Shown piece after piece: positions 37,185 through 47,330 of a stretch of 64,000 nucleotides of DNA (position 1 is the stretch's first letter; every line of letters starts with the position of its first letter). The DNA comes from Callipepla californica brunnescens (Eukaryota > Chordata > Aves > Galliformes > Odontophoridae). The notes under the pieces were generated by a model that had not been told where the DNA came from, made no database searches, and saw nothing but the letters and a program-made list of their open reading frames with translations. Both the position numbers and the translations under genes were made by a program. The stretch spans positions 12,012,146 to 12,076,145 of the forward strand of contig JALIRH010000018.1 in NCBI GenBank assembly GCA_023055505.1. Reading direction: 5' to 3'.

Positions 37185-37886
37185 CCCTAGGAAAAGCAAC
37201 TGATGACATCTACACTGACAAATGCAAAGCCTTTGATATGGTCCCACACATTGTCTTTATATGTAAAATGAAGAGTTATGCATTTGATAAATGGACTGTT
37301 CAGTGGATACAGAATTGGCTGGGTGGTCATATCCAAAGAAATTCAGTCAATGACTCAATGTTCAGGTTGAGACCAGTAATAAGTGGTGTCCCTCAGAGGT
37401 CTCTATTTGGATTAATATTATTTAACAATTTTGTAAGTGTTCAATTTTCCAGATGAGACTCTGCTCTCATGAGACCCCACCTGAAATACTGCACCCAGTT
37501 ATGGGGTTCCAAGCACAAGGGAGACATAGACGTATTAGATCAGGTCCAGAGGAGGGTCACAAAAAACAGTGTACAGGAGCATTTCTCCTGTGAATAGAGG
37601 CTGACAGAGATGGAATAATTTAGCCTATAGAAGTGAAGGTTCCACAAAGACCTTACTGTGACTTTCCAATTCCTAAGTAAGGATTCTTTAACATGGTATG
37701 TGGTGACAGGACAAGGGACGACAATTTAAAAGTAAAAGAGATTTAGGTTAGATGTAAGGGAGTTCTTTGCTATGAGAGTGATGAGAAAATAGAATGGATC
37801 TTACAGATTCCTCCCCATAGCAAAAGAGTTGGAACTGGATAATCTTAGAAGTCCCTTCCAACCCAGACCTTGGTATAATTCTATGA
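37185..37886 (+). mobile_element. CR1 LINE nested in a minus-strand CR1 (plus strand)
   Basis: Plus-strand frame 36914-37456 carries a decayed CR1 RT core in its second half: DKCKAFDMVPH, then DKWTVQWIQNWLGGH, then ISGVPQRSLFGL (consensus [11 protein letters not shown]). After about 37445 it jumps to CTCATGAGACCCCACCTG (LMRPHLKYC), so the FADD region is deleted. The 3' UTR GTTGGAACTGGATAATC is at about 37829-37845 and a TAATTCTATGAGA tail ends it near 37886. Its left boundary is approximate. Confidence 0.82.
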
Positions 37887-38066
37887 GATACCCACTGAGC
37901 CTTCTTTTCTGAGAGTCCCATATCTCTAAATCTTTTCTCATAAGAGAAATTTTCCAGTTCCTTAACCATCTTTGTTTCCCTTCAGTGTACTCTCTCAGGT
38001 AAATCAGTATCTCCCTTGTACTCAGAAGTCCAGAATATAATGCAGTTCTGTCCACACATAACAGGT
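37887..38066 (-). mobile_element. Older CR1 LINE, continuation beyond the nested copy (minus strand)
   Basis: The minus-strand frame at 37801-38055 carries CR1 ORF2 C-terminal sequence (RKDLEIWDSQK, similar to [11 protein letters not shown]; also a decayed upstream LEYC region). It continues, in order and strand, from the piece ending near 37178. The pair flanks the plus-strand copy, which supports a nested insertion. Confidence 0.75.
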
Positions 38067-38550
38067 GGGTTATTTATTATGTTTCTGATCTCTCTATTAC
38101 ATCAGAGAACCCAAGAGAATTGATCACTTACTAATTAACATCCCAACACAGTTACACTCAATGTAATTCTCCAAGTTGCAAGATCACAAGAGGAAAATTC
38201 CACAAGCAAAGCAAAAGCAGACTATAGGAAGTATTGATCTATGTAATGTATTGGTCTTTTCAAATGTATTTATATCAATAGCAGAATATACAAGCACAAA
38301 ACTACTTTTTTTTTTTTTTTTCCAAACAATTTTCTCATTCAGAGTCAAATTAATCTTGGAAAGTAATGGGTCATAAAAATCATGGTCACATTTCAGTAAT
38401 CTATTAATAAAGTAGCAAAGCTGACCAGAAATACACTTAATGCTTTTATATTATATATACTTTTTTAGGTTGGCAAAAATCTGCTAAGATATGTTATCAT
38501 CTTATCTATACAGACATAGTGACTGATTTTCTTAATATTATTAGTTTGAA
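38067..38550. other. AT-rich spacer with a T-run
   Basis: No feature recognised except a poly-T tract at about 38306-38321. Confidence 0.5.
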
Positions 38551-38871
38551 ACATCTACATGCTACAGGGAACTTGCCAAGATTTGCAGGCAGGAAGTTAG
38601 AAATGCAAAAGCCCAGCTTGAACTTAGACTGGCTACTGCAGTAAAGGAGAACAAAAAATCCTTTTATAAATATATTAACAGTAAAAGAAGAACTAAGGAG
38701 AATTTCCCTCCTTTACTTGATGCGGCAGGGAATGTAACCACAGAGGATAAGGAAAAGGCTGAGGTTCTCAATGCCTTCTTCACGTCTGTCTTTAACAGAC
38801 AGACCAGTTATCCTCAGGATACTCCTCGCCCTGACCTGGAAGTCTGGGACGAAGCGCATCATACACCCCCT

Positions 38872-40377
38872 GTGATCCCAGCAGAGACAGTCAGAGACCT
38901 GCTCCTCCATCTGAACTGCCACAAGTCCATGGGGCCAGATGGGATCCACCCAAGGGTGCTGAGGGAGCTGGCAGAGGTGATTGCCAAGCCGCTTTCTGCC
39001 ATCTATCAGTATTCCTGGTCATCTGGAGAGGTCCCGCAAGATTGGAGGCTTGCCGATGTGACTCCCATCTACAAGAAAGGCCGTAAGGAAGATCCGGGGA
39101 ACTACAGGCCTGTCAGCCTGACCTCGGTATCAGGGAAAGTTATGGAGCAATTGATCTTGAGGGAGATCACACGGCACGTGCATGGCAATCAGGGGATCAG
39201 ACCCAGCCAGCACGGGTTCACAAAGGGCAGGTCGTGCTTGTCCAACCTCATCTCCTTCTACGACTGGGTGACCAGACTGGTAGATGAGGGAAAGGCTGTT
39301 GATGTAGTCTACCTGGACTTCAGCAAAGCCTTTGACACGGTCTCCCACAGTATTCTCCTGCAGAAGCTGGCAGCCCATGGTGTGGACAGGTTCACTCTTC
39401 TCTGGGTTGAGAATTGGCTTGAGGGCCGTGCCCAGCGGGTAGTGGTTAATGGAGTCAAGTCCAGCTGGCGTCCTGTCACGAGTGGTGTCCCCCAAGGGTC
39501 GGTATTGGGGCCCGTCTTGTTTAATATCTTTATTGATGACCTGGATGAGGGGATTGAGTGTACCCTCAGTAAGTTTGCGGATGACACCAAGTTGGGAGGA
39601 TGTGTTGATCTGCCTGAGGGTAGGGAGGCCCTTCAGCGGGATCTGGATAGGCTGGACAGTTGGGCTGAGGTCAATGGGATGAGGTTCAATAAGGCCAAGT
39701 GCCGGGTCCTGCACTTTGGCCACAATAACCCCATGCAATGCTATAGGCTTGGGGCAGAATGGCTTGAGGAGTGTATAGAGGAAAAGGACCTGGGGGTGTT
39801 GGTTGATGCTTGGCTCAGCATGAGCCGGCAGTGTGCCCAGGTGGCCAAGAAGGCCAATGGCATCCTGGCCTGTATTAGGAATAGTGTGGCCAGCAGGAGC
39901 AGGGAGGTGATCATCCCCCTGTACTCAGCTCTGGTGCGGCCGCACCTCGAGTACTGTGTTCAGTTTTGGGCCCCTCACTACAAGAGAGACATCGAGGCCC
40001 TGGAGCGTGTTCAGAGAAGGGCAACAAAACTGGTGAGGGGTCTGGAGCACAGGTCTTACGAGGAGCGGCTGAAGGAGCTGGGATTGTTTAGTTTGGGGAA
40101 AAGGAGGCTCAGAGGAGACCTCATTGCACTCTACCACTTCCTGAAGGGAGGCTGTGGTAAGGAGGGGGTCGGCCTCTTCTCCCAGGTAACTAATGACAGG
40201 ACGAGAGGGAATGGCCACAAGTTGTGCCGGGGAAGATTTAGATTAGACTTGAGGAAAAATTTTTTCTCTGAGAGAGTGGTCCGGCACTGGAATGGCCTGC
40301 CTAGGGAGGTGGTTGAGGCACCGTCCCTAGCGCTGTTCAAGAAGCGTTTAGATGAGGTGCTGAGGGATTTGATTTAG
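38872..40377 (+). CDS. CR1 ORF2 fragment: reverse transcriptase and C-terminal domain
   Basis: LINE-encoded reverse transcriptase, which in an intact element copies its own mRNA at a nicked target (target-primed reverse transcription). Numbering from the GTG at 38872: a [10 protein letters not shown] motif at about 20-30, NYRPVSLTS near 76-84 and [14 protein letters not shown] near 113-126. The first catalytic Asp (YLDFSKAFD) is at 149, [10 protein letters not shown] near 205-214, and the FADD catalytic motif at 235-238. The conserved [10 protein letters not shown] block begins at 353 and [12 protein letters not shown] near 440. All three catalytic aspartates are present. The GTG is not a real start: the same frame stays open upstream to 38545 (109 more codons, with an [13 protein letters not shown] motif), where the truncated element begins. 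The N-terminal endonuclease is missing, so this is a fragment of a normally ~900-1000-residue protein. No host promoter is seen; expression is doubtful. Confidence 0.93.
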   Translation: MIPAETVRDLLLHLNCHKSMGPDGIHPRVLRELAEVIAKPLSAIYQYSWSSGEVPQDWRLADVTPIYKKGRKEDPGNYRPVSLTSVSGKVMEQLILREITRHVHGNQGIRPSQHGFTKGRSCLSNLISFYDWVTRLVDEGKAVDVVYLDFSKAFDTVSHSILLQKLAAHGVDRFTLLWVENWLEGRAQRVVVNGVKSSWRPVTSGVPQGSVLGPVLFNIFIDDLDEGIECTLSKFADDTKLGGCVDLPEGREALQRDLDRLDSWAEVNGMRFNKAKCRVLHFGHNNPMQCYRLGAEWLEECIEEKDLGVLVDAWLSMSRQCAQVAKKANGILACIRNSVASRSREVIIPLYSALVRPHLEYCVQFWAPHYKRDIEALERVQRRATKLVRGLEHRSYEERLKELGLFSLGKRRLRGDLIALYHFLKGGCGKEGVGLFSQVTNDRTRGNGHKLCRGRFRLDLRKNFFSERVVRHWNGLPREVVEAPSLALFKKRLDEVLRDLI

Positions 40378-40409
40378 TAGCTTGGTGGGTAGGGATGGTG
40401 GTGTGAGGA

Positions 40410-40447
40410 AGGTTGGACTAGATGATCTTGTAGGTCCTTTCCAACCT
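40410..40447 (+). promoter_or_regulatory. CR1 3' stem-loop (RT recognition element)
   Basis: AGGTTGGA at 40410-40417 and TCCAACCT at 40440-40447 are exact reverse complements, giving an 8-bp stem with a 22-base loop just before the tail. The same GGTTGGA...TCCAACC arrangement recurs at the ends of the other CR1 copies. In CR1-type LINEs the conserved 3' end is thought to be where the reverse transcriptase binds its RNA; that role here is inferred from the family. Confidence 0.8.
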
Positions 40448-40452
40448 AATGT

Positions 40453-40487
40453 ATCTATGAATCTATGAATCTATGAATCTATGAATC
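40453..40487 (+). repeat. CR1 terminal octamer tail (ATCTATGA)4
   Basis: Four exact ATCTATGA octamers (40453-40484) and a partial unit end the element. The opposite-strand copy at 44509 has the complementary TCATAGAT units, so this octamer is a subfamily trait. Confidence 0.92.
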
Positions 40488-40490
40488 ACT

Positions 40491-42109
40491 GATTGAATTA
40501 AAAATGACTGAGCCAGAATTTAGAAAGACATAAAAGTAGGACTTCTGTGGCCTTTTATAAGAGAGAAATACAGGCACTTATTACTATGAGAGATAATGCT
40601 GAACATTACTGATAGCTACTGTCAGAGGACAATTGACTTAATGGAAAATTCTAGTTGAAATAACAGATTACTATATGACTTAAATATTTACAAAGATTGA
40701 TTACATTCTTATAGCTGAATCATTTTGCAGATATCACTGCATAATCATGAAAAAGCACTTCTAACAACAGCTGCTCAGGTCTGTCAGATAAATAGATTGT
40801 GCACTTGTTCAGAAACTGATAATTTCAAGATTAAAAAAAAAAAACATTTTAGGAGAGGATTTCTTCTTTCTCGTTAGTGTGCAGAAAAACAACATTGTGT
40901 ACAGCATCTATCAACTCTTTCAGTGACTGACAAATTATCAATGTATAAACAATGCAATAATAGAATATCATACATACATTTTCCAGAGGGAGTACCTGCA
41001 GTGTTTATTCTATAAAATTGAGGCAATACTTGAAAATGGAGTGCTGCACTTCTAGCGGAGTGTAAAATATTGAAAAATAATCTGGATTAGAATTTATTAC
41101 ATTATCTGCAGAGTGATAACCTATGTGTAATTCCTACACTGTATATATTTTACTATGTATACTGTGTATAGTAGAATGTAATTAAATTGTCAACTATGTA
41201 CACCATGTTTCTCTAAAAACTTCAAATGAACTCAATTCAAAAACAGTATGATTTGCTATATCAGAATGTCTGAAGTTAGTTGAAATAAATAAATAAAAGA
41301 GCAACATTTGGTGTTTTTCTCCTCTCTAATCTTGTGTTTTTGTGTCATGGTTATATGCTGTAATATCTATCTTTCTAATCTTTATTTTCTTAATATTTCT
41401 TAAATGACTCGGTTTTTCTCACATGAACACTCAGACTTTGTAGATATGAAAAGCACTCAAAGAGCTATCATTCCATCATTGGAACATTGGGATGAGGACA
41501 CTATCCTGTAAAGGTTATTAAACTTTAGAAGCTTCCCTATTTTTCAGCCCTTTGTCAGCACCACTTCCAAAAAAATGATTACTGATATCTACGTTATGCA
41601 TTATTTGTGATAATAATTAAAAAAATTAATTGTACCATATTATAGCAGACTTACAGATAAGTATTGTTACACAAACTGACTAATTTCATTCCAGAATGTA
41701 AACCACAGACATTGTGTCATATTCCATATTTAAATCACTGTTTTTTAGACACTGAATTTTATCAAAAATGCCATGAATGTTGAATACACCATAGGGTTCT
41801 AGACAAAACCCCATAGAGAGCTTAAGATGAAACCAAAGATATTATAGTAAGTAATGTAATAATTAACCTAAGTGACATACATAGTCATTGCCTGAAAACT
41901 GTCACTTCCACATGAATTTCAGGAGCTGACAGAAGCCCTTAGGAACTTAAACATAGATCTTTGAAACATCACCTTCTTTTGAGCTTTATTTCAAGTTCTT
42001 CCCTTGGTCAACTTGCACCTTAGTAATGGTCAAGAGGAATGTATACAATTGTCTTCAACATTGACATTAATAAAACGGTATTTCTCAACTTGTTTGAGGC
42101 TTTTGAAGT
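40491..42109. other. AT-rich unique-looking DNA
   Basis: No gene or transposon is recognised. An A-run lies near 40833-40844 and AATAAATAAATAAAAG near 41283-41298. Confidence 0.5.
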
Positions 42110-42209
42110 AGAATAGAATCATAGAATCATAGAATCATGGGGGTTGGAAGGGACCTCAAGAGATAATCGAGTCCAACCCCCCTGCCAAAGCAGGTTCCCT
42201 ACACCAGAT
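42110..42209 (-). mobile_element. Very short CR1 LINE 3' end (minus strand)
   Basis: About 100 bp: four ATAGAATC tail units, then the antisense 3' UTR (GGGGGTTGGAAGGGACCTCA, GAGTCCAACCCCCCTGCC, AAAGCAGGTTCCCTACACCA). It is truncated just inside the 3' UTR. The tail is well preserved, so the insertion is not among the oldest. Confidence 0.92.
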
Positions 42210-42284
42210 GAAAAAACAGTTTGTGTAGTATTCTAGTAAAAAATGAGTTTTTTGATAGAGGATAAGCGCTTTTGTGAAAATTCC

Positions 42285-42460
42285 AGGGGAAAAGAAAAAG
42301 AAAAAGAAAAAGAAAAAGAAAAAGAAAAAGAAAAAGAAAAAGAAAAAGAAAAAGAAAAGAAAAGAAAAGAAAAGAAAAGAAAAGAAAAGAAAAGAAAAGA
42401 AAAGAAAAGAAAAGAAAAGAAAAGAAAAGAAAAGAAAAGAAAAGAAAAGAAAAGAAAAAA
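42285..42460 (+). repeat. 176-bp pure purine microsatellite, (AAAAAG)n then (AAAAG)n
   Basis: The plus strand is uninterrupted A/G. About ten AAAAAG hexamers (roughly 42295-42354) change abruptly to about twenty AAAAG pentamers (roughly 42355-42457). All the Lys/Glu- or Phe/Ser/Leu-rich frames here are artefacts of the repeat. The tract begins 75 bp from the truncated end of a CR1. Confidence 0.95.
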
Positions 42461-44145
42461 TCTTGAAGCGAGTAGAAAGCAACTTGGCTACTTGATGTGA
42501 AGGGCAAATGCAGTCATTACCACCACTGCTACTGGTTATTCCTTAACCAAGTTTAATAAAGGGAGAAACCCTGGCCATAGAGTGCAGTTTAATATGGTAG
42601 TACATGGCATGTACTAGCTAATGAGACACCATAAATTGCTCATTGATTTAAATAATATTGCCACCAGCAGATGAAACACTGTATGTAGATTTTCTGCATT
42701 TTTATTATATTTATTTTCTTTGCATGTATTTGTTAAATATCTCATTTACTTTGTATAAAATATTTCCTGTTGTACATATTTTATCATGCTGTTAAAGCTT
42801 AGGAATATACACCTACACTGGCTAAGTATATTTGTAGAAATACTATAATTGTTCCAAGTACAGCAGTGGATTCAGTAAAAAGTAAATCAAGTGAAACAAA
42901 AAAGAAAAAAAAAAAAAAAAAAAAAAAAAAAGGAGCAGTCCAAAGTGTTATTTTTTTTTTAATAGGAAACGTAGTGAATCAATAATGAATGACTTTAGAA
43001 TGCCATGGAAAGTGTGCTAGACAGTAATTGCAGATCTTAAAATGTGTGGTAGGGATCATCACAAAGAAAACGTTGGGTCTGTAGGCAGACATATATCAAC
43101 ATAATAAAAAAAATTGTGATTTACAACATGACATTTCTAACTTTACAGTCAATTCCATGAAAAAATAAAAAAAAAAGGGTTTTTTTTAACCAGTCATATA
43201 ATTTGATAAACTTTTGTGTAATTGGAGTGAGAACATAGCTATAGGTGCAGAATGGGGCATTACTGTGCAATCCTATTTAGGAAACTCATCTCAATATAGA
43301 TAATATGAGTCTGTGAAGAACAGGACTTATAGCATCACTTGTCTTCCAGAAAACAAAGAAAAAAAAAACAACAACGTATGTTCTTTAATATTTTCTTAGG
43401 GACATGGTTTAGTGTGTATGGTGGTGATGTTTTGGAGGTTTTCTGCAATTTTGATGAGTCTATGGTGTCAAAGGTAATATCTAGCTAACAAAATAACTGA
43501 AAGGTAGCAGAAGAAAAAGTCCACCTTCATTTTCCTTATTTAAATGTATGAACTACCTCAGTGAGATGAAGAATATGCTAATTCTTTGCAAGAAATGGAA
43601 GCAGGGAAAACAGATATGAGGGAGATATGAAAACAAATTCTGCTATCAAATACAGAGATGTAAACATGCAAAACTTCACAGAAGTCAGATGTGCTATAGG
43701 AGATTTATGTGATCAGACTAAAGGCAGAATGCACCTGAAAACTTCACAAAAACAATAACCTGCCCTCCTACCATGTTCTGTATGCATTGTATACCTATTT
43801 TAATCAAATACCAAGGCTTCCTGATTCGATGTACTACTTAGAATGCAACCATCTTGGTCAAGCTGCATTAAAGAACACTGGCAAGAAAGTCACATTAGAT
43901 TTCAACAACAAAATGAAGATAAATGACTTGGTGCATTTTAGAAGGAAGCAACTGTGGAATGTGAATGTGGAATGCACTGCTGATAAGTATAGCTAGCATG
44001 TGGTCAATATAAAAAATGATAGAAGATAAATCTTCATACTGGTTTCCTTAAGGGTACATGAGATGGGCTATGTGATATCAGACAAACTGGAAATAAGGAT
44101 ATTTAAGGAAAATGGATTGTCTAAACCTACTAAAAGGTAGGTTTA
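42461..44145. other. AT-rich unique-looking DNA with poly-A tracts
   Basis: No gene recognised. An A-rich tract with one G lies at about 42898-42931; shorter A/T runs occur at about 42951-42960 and 43171-43190. Confidence 0.5.
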
Positions 44146-44296
44146 GGTATGTATATATATTAATAATTATATATATATACTTATATATATGTGTGTGTAA
44201 GTATATATATAGTATATATAGTATAGTATATATATAGTATACTATATATATAGTATATATAGTATATAGTATATATATATATATATATATATACTT
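44146..44296. repeat. Complex TA-rich microsatellite
   Basis: About 150 bp of TATA, TATAGTATA and GTGTGTAAGTATA units, heavily self-complementary. Likely to be length-variable and prone to cruciform or slipped structures. Confidence 0.9.
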
Positions 44297-44508
44297 ATAC
44301 CTGAGGAAAAAAAAATGCTAAATCAAGCACAATCGTACAATGGATATAACTGTGAAAAAAAACCAACCATGTCTGTTTTTGTATTTATTTGGGGGGTTGC
44401 ATACAACAGACTGTGCAACAGCAGTCATGTGCTACAACACAGATTCTTTGTTAAAATCAGAGTACATGCCTATTTGATACTGTCTGTGTATCTTGCTCTG
44501 TTGCAAAA

Positions 44509-45008
44509 CATAGATTCATAGATTCATAGATTCATTAGGTTGGAAGGGACCTACAAGATCATCTAGTCCAACCATCCTCACACCACCATCCCTACCCATC
44601 AAGCTACTAAATCAAATCCCTTAGCACCTCATCTAAACGCTTCTTGAACAACGCTAGGGATGGTGCCTCAACCACCTCCCTAGGCAGGCCATTCCAGTGC
44701 CTGACCACTCTCTCAGAGAAAAAAAATTTCCTCAAATCTAATCTAAATCTTCCCCGGCACAACTTGTGGCCATTCCCTCTTGTCCTGTCATTAGTTACCT
44801 GGGAGAAGAGGCTCACCCCCTCCTCACCACAGCCTCCCTTCAGGAAGTGGTAGAGTGCAATGAGGTCTCCTCTAAGCCTCCTTTTCCCCAAACTAAACAA
44901 TCCCAGCTCCCTCAGCCGCTCCTCATAAGACTTGTGCTCCAGACCCCTCACCAGTTTTGTTGCCCTTCTCTGAACACACTCCAGGGCCTCGATGTCTTTC
45001 TTGTAGGG
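44509..45008 (-). mobile_element. Young CR1 LINE 3' end, same subfamily as the 38.5-kb copy (minus strand)
   Basis: Starts with TCATAGAT-type tail units (44509-44535), then the antisense 3' UTR and the last ~150 codons of ORF2. Nucleotide comparison by eye with the 38551-40490 copy shows only a few percent difference. The element is truncated near 45008 at the equivalent of 39980 in the longer copy. It shares the variant octamer tail. Confidence 0.94.
44607..44951 (-). pseudogene. CR1 ORF2 C-terminal remnant, open frame
   Basis: 114 codons without a stop, ending at the normal ORF2 terminus ([12 protein letters not shown]). About six residues differ from the C-terminus of the 38.5-kb copy. 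It contains [36 protein letters not shown] and [12 protein letters not shown]. It has no RT catalytic core and no start of its own, so it is a non-functional truncated copy. What the C-terminal domain does in CR1 is not established from this sequence. Confidence 0.88.
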
Positions 45009-45626
45009 TGATAGTAAAATGGAAAAATGTCAGCACAGCTTCTACAACAGTTATTATAGGTCATGAATCATTAAGTGTCATTCCCAGAACAAGATTTGGA
45101 TGCGACTTGGATTCTAAAAAATAATGTTTTCAAAGTCATTCAGAAGAGATGAACTTCAGAAAGAACTGTGTTACATGACCAATTAATTCTATTATAAATA
45201 CAAATAGGTTTCTCTTGGTGCTGTAAAACTGTTGCCACATCTTTTCAGCTAATTTATTCATTTCCTTTTTATTTTATATTTACAGATGTATGCATGTATA
45301 TAAATGTATGTGTTTAAGTTTGACCTGTATATTCTCTTATCTTTTTGAATCTGAAACATTTAGTGAGAATACTAAAATAGAGAGTATATCAGTCTGGGGA
45401 AAAGGGCACTGGAATGTATCTAAAACATTATGTATATATATACATATATTCTTCTACTATATGAACAGTTTAGCAAAATACATTAACAGTAAAATTAATA
45501 GATATCTTTAGATTAATATATTCCATAAACTCCATTGACATCTGCCAAAGAGGGTGACTGCAAGCCAGGTGATTCAAGATAAGGAAGTTGTGTAACATGG
45601 TTCATCTAAGGTGGAAAAATAAAATT

Positions 45627-45668
45627 AAAAAAAAAAAAAAAAAAAAAAAACAACAAAAAAAACAATAC
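45627..45668. repeat. Poly-A tract with CAACAAAA extension
   Basis: An uninterrupted A-run to 45650 followed by A-rich CAACAAAAAAAACAA. No retroposed body is recognised upstream. Confidence 0.88.
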
Positions 45669-45930
45669 CATCATTCCAATCAGCTGTGCTTTTACTGCCT
45701 TATTCCTGCTCCTGTGTTCTTAAATCTTTGGTCCCGTTTGACCATTTGTTGTTAGATTTCTGTGTGAAATGGTAAGCAGTTTTGGATACAAACAGTCTTA
45801 AAATTTTAACTTCAATTTGTGCTTGATTTGTAGATTTTAGCACCTATTTCTAGTTAAGGGCCAGTTAAGGACTGAAAATAATGGAGCTTGCATTCTTACT
45901 ATCAGTTTTACTGTAAAACACATAAGAAGT

Positions 45931-45992
45931 TTGGGGATAACATTTGGGGTCTCTGCTGTGGTTGGGGATAACATTTGGGGTCTCTGCTGTGG
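45931..45992. repeat. Exact 31-bp tandem duplication
   Basis: Bases 45931-45961 are repeated exactly at 45962-45992; the unit begins TTGGGGATAACATTTGGGG. Confidence 0.93.
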
Positions 45993-47044
45993 TTTCATGA
46001 CATATAGATAATAAAGTTAAATTTGCAGAGCAATGATATCACGAACAAAATTCTGAGTAACTCCTACAAAAATCAAACTCTCTGTTACTACAGTCAAGAA
46101 TAAAAATATGTTAGGAATGTTAGGAATTATTGGAAAGACAGTAAGAAAAGATAGAGTATCATCATATCAGTATGTAAAATTATTACTTCTCTAAGAATTT
46201 GTTCAGTTCTGCTTATCCTTTTTCAGATAGGATCCATGAGTATTTTATTAAAAATAGAAAATGAAAGAATGACAAAAATTATGCTTTTGTATAATGTAGG
46301 GCTTTTTTAAGTAAGAAGAGTCAAACTGTTCAAGCAGGAATAGAGATATCTGAGTGAGGTCAATAAGAGGGATGAAACTAGCTATTGTTCAAAACTAAAT
46401 ATCAATAAATACTAAAAGAAACTAGCTTTGAATCCTATCAAAGAGTATGATGTGCTATAACTGATAGCAGTGTAAGTATTTTGTAACATTGTGATGGTGT
46501 TGCCAGACACAATTTTACAGAAATATGTGAACAACGTGAACACAAATGGGCAAAAATGATGGATGTAGGTGTCTTTAAGAGCCATTCAATTAGCAAAAAA
46601 ATTTGCCAGACAAAATGGTACACACACCTGACTACCTAGATAGACTTCAGCAGCTAACAGCCTCCAGTAATCATATCCATCAGCACAAGCTGTAGACACA
46701 GCTGTGTTGGAACATGATAAAGGCTCAGTTCTGTAGATGTAGTGATGATGATCAGCACTGTAAGACCATTAGCAAGAAGTCTGTAACTGGTGGACAAAGG
46801 TAGCAAAGTTAACTCTGAAAAATTAAAACTAGCCTGCTTTGTCAGTGATTGTTGATTACAATGATCTCTAATATCCTAATACACATGAATATTTAACACT
46901 GTATTTACATATATTGAGTGGCAGCATTCCTAAAATATCCAAATGTTTTACATTACTAGGCTACAGATAGAGAATCTTATCTTCTTTTTATTTTCAATTC
47001 TAGCATACAGTAATCTTGTATATAGACTGTACAACAGTCAGGGC

Positions 47045-47330
47045 AGAGGGAACTTATCAACACAGGTCACTACAGACAGCAGCTCCCTCAGCCCTTCTGC
47101 CCCACTCCAGGCCCTCTCCACGGGCTGCAGCTTCATGAGCTCTTCCATGGCTACACAGGGAGATGTGATCTGTGTGGTGCTCGTGGCCTGCAGGACCTCT
47201 CTTGGGCTGCAGGTAGTTGTTGGTCCAGCCTGGAGTACCTCCTGCCATACTGGTCTTGTGCCTGCAGGGCCACTTCCCTCCCATCTCTCACCCTTCTCTC
47301 CCAGCTGCTGACATAGGGTGCCACTAGGCT
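47045..47330 (-). repeat. GC-rich unclassified repeat patch
   Basis: An island of GC-rich sequence (CCACGGGCTGCAGC, CTGCAGGACC, GGGCTGCAGG and similar) in AT-rich DNA. Opposite frames of 122 (46943-47311 plus) and 75 codons (47057-47284 minus) exist but lack any recognisable domain. The minus strand at 47225-47272 shares blocks with the plus-strand patch at 36305-36425 (CTGCAGGCACA, then AGGTACTCCAGGCT). This is most likely an old dispersed repeat whose family I cannot name; a decayed gene fragment is a weaker alternative. Confidence 0.5.

Larger units (their letters stand above)
38551..40490 (+). mobile_element. Young 5'-truncated CR1 LINE with intact RT domain and 3' end
   Basis: This is the best preserved transposable element in the window. 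It starts within ORF2, downstream of where the endonuclease domain would be, and runs to a complete 3' UTR and octamer tail. ORF2 is open without a stop from 38545 to 40377. The sequence is markedly GC-richer than its surroundings and retains many CpGs, including a GCGGCCGC at 39936-39943. That is expected only if methylation-driven decay has had little time. The terminal repeat uses ATCTATGA units rather than the ATTCTATG/ATTCTGTG units of the older copies. A second copy of the same subfamily lies at 44509-45008 on the opposite strand. Without the 5' end, promoter and endonuclease it cannot be autonomous. The 5' boundary is uncertain by about 10 bp. Confidence 0.95.
45009..47044. other. AT-rich unique-looking DNA
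   Basis: No gene or transposon recognised. Poly-A run at 45627-45650 and the 31-bp duplication at 45931-45992 are noted separately. Confidence 0.5.

Noticed and set aside
39130..39738. 202-codon minus-strand frame opposite the CR1 RT core
   Set aside because: Antisense shadow of the plus-strand RT frame; no recognisable domain, and similar antisense openness is expected from CR1 codon composition.
42156..42507. Repetitive Phe/Leu/Ser- and Lys/Glu-rich frames
   Set aside because: Pure translation of the AAAAAG/AAAAG microsatellite.
46943..47311. 122-codon plus-strand frame in the GC-rich patch
   Set aside because: GC-rich sequence lowers stop frequency, and shared blocks with 36.3 kb suggest a repeat rather than a gene.
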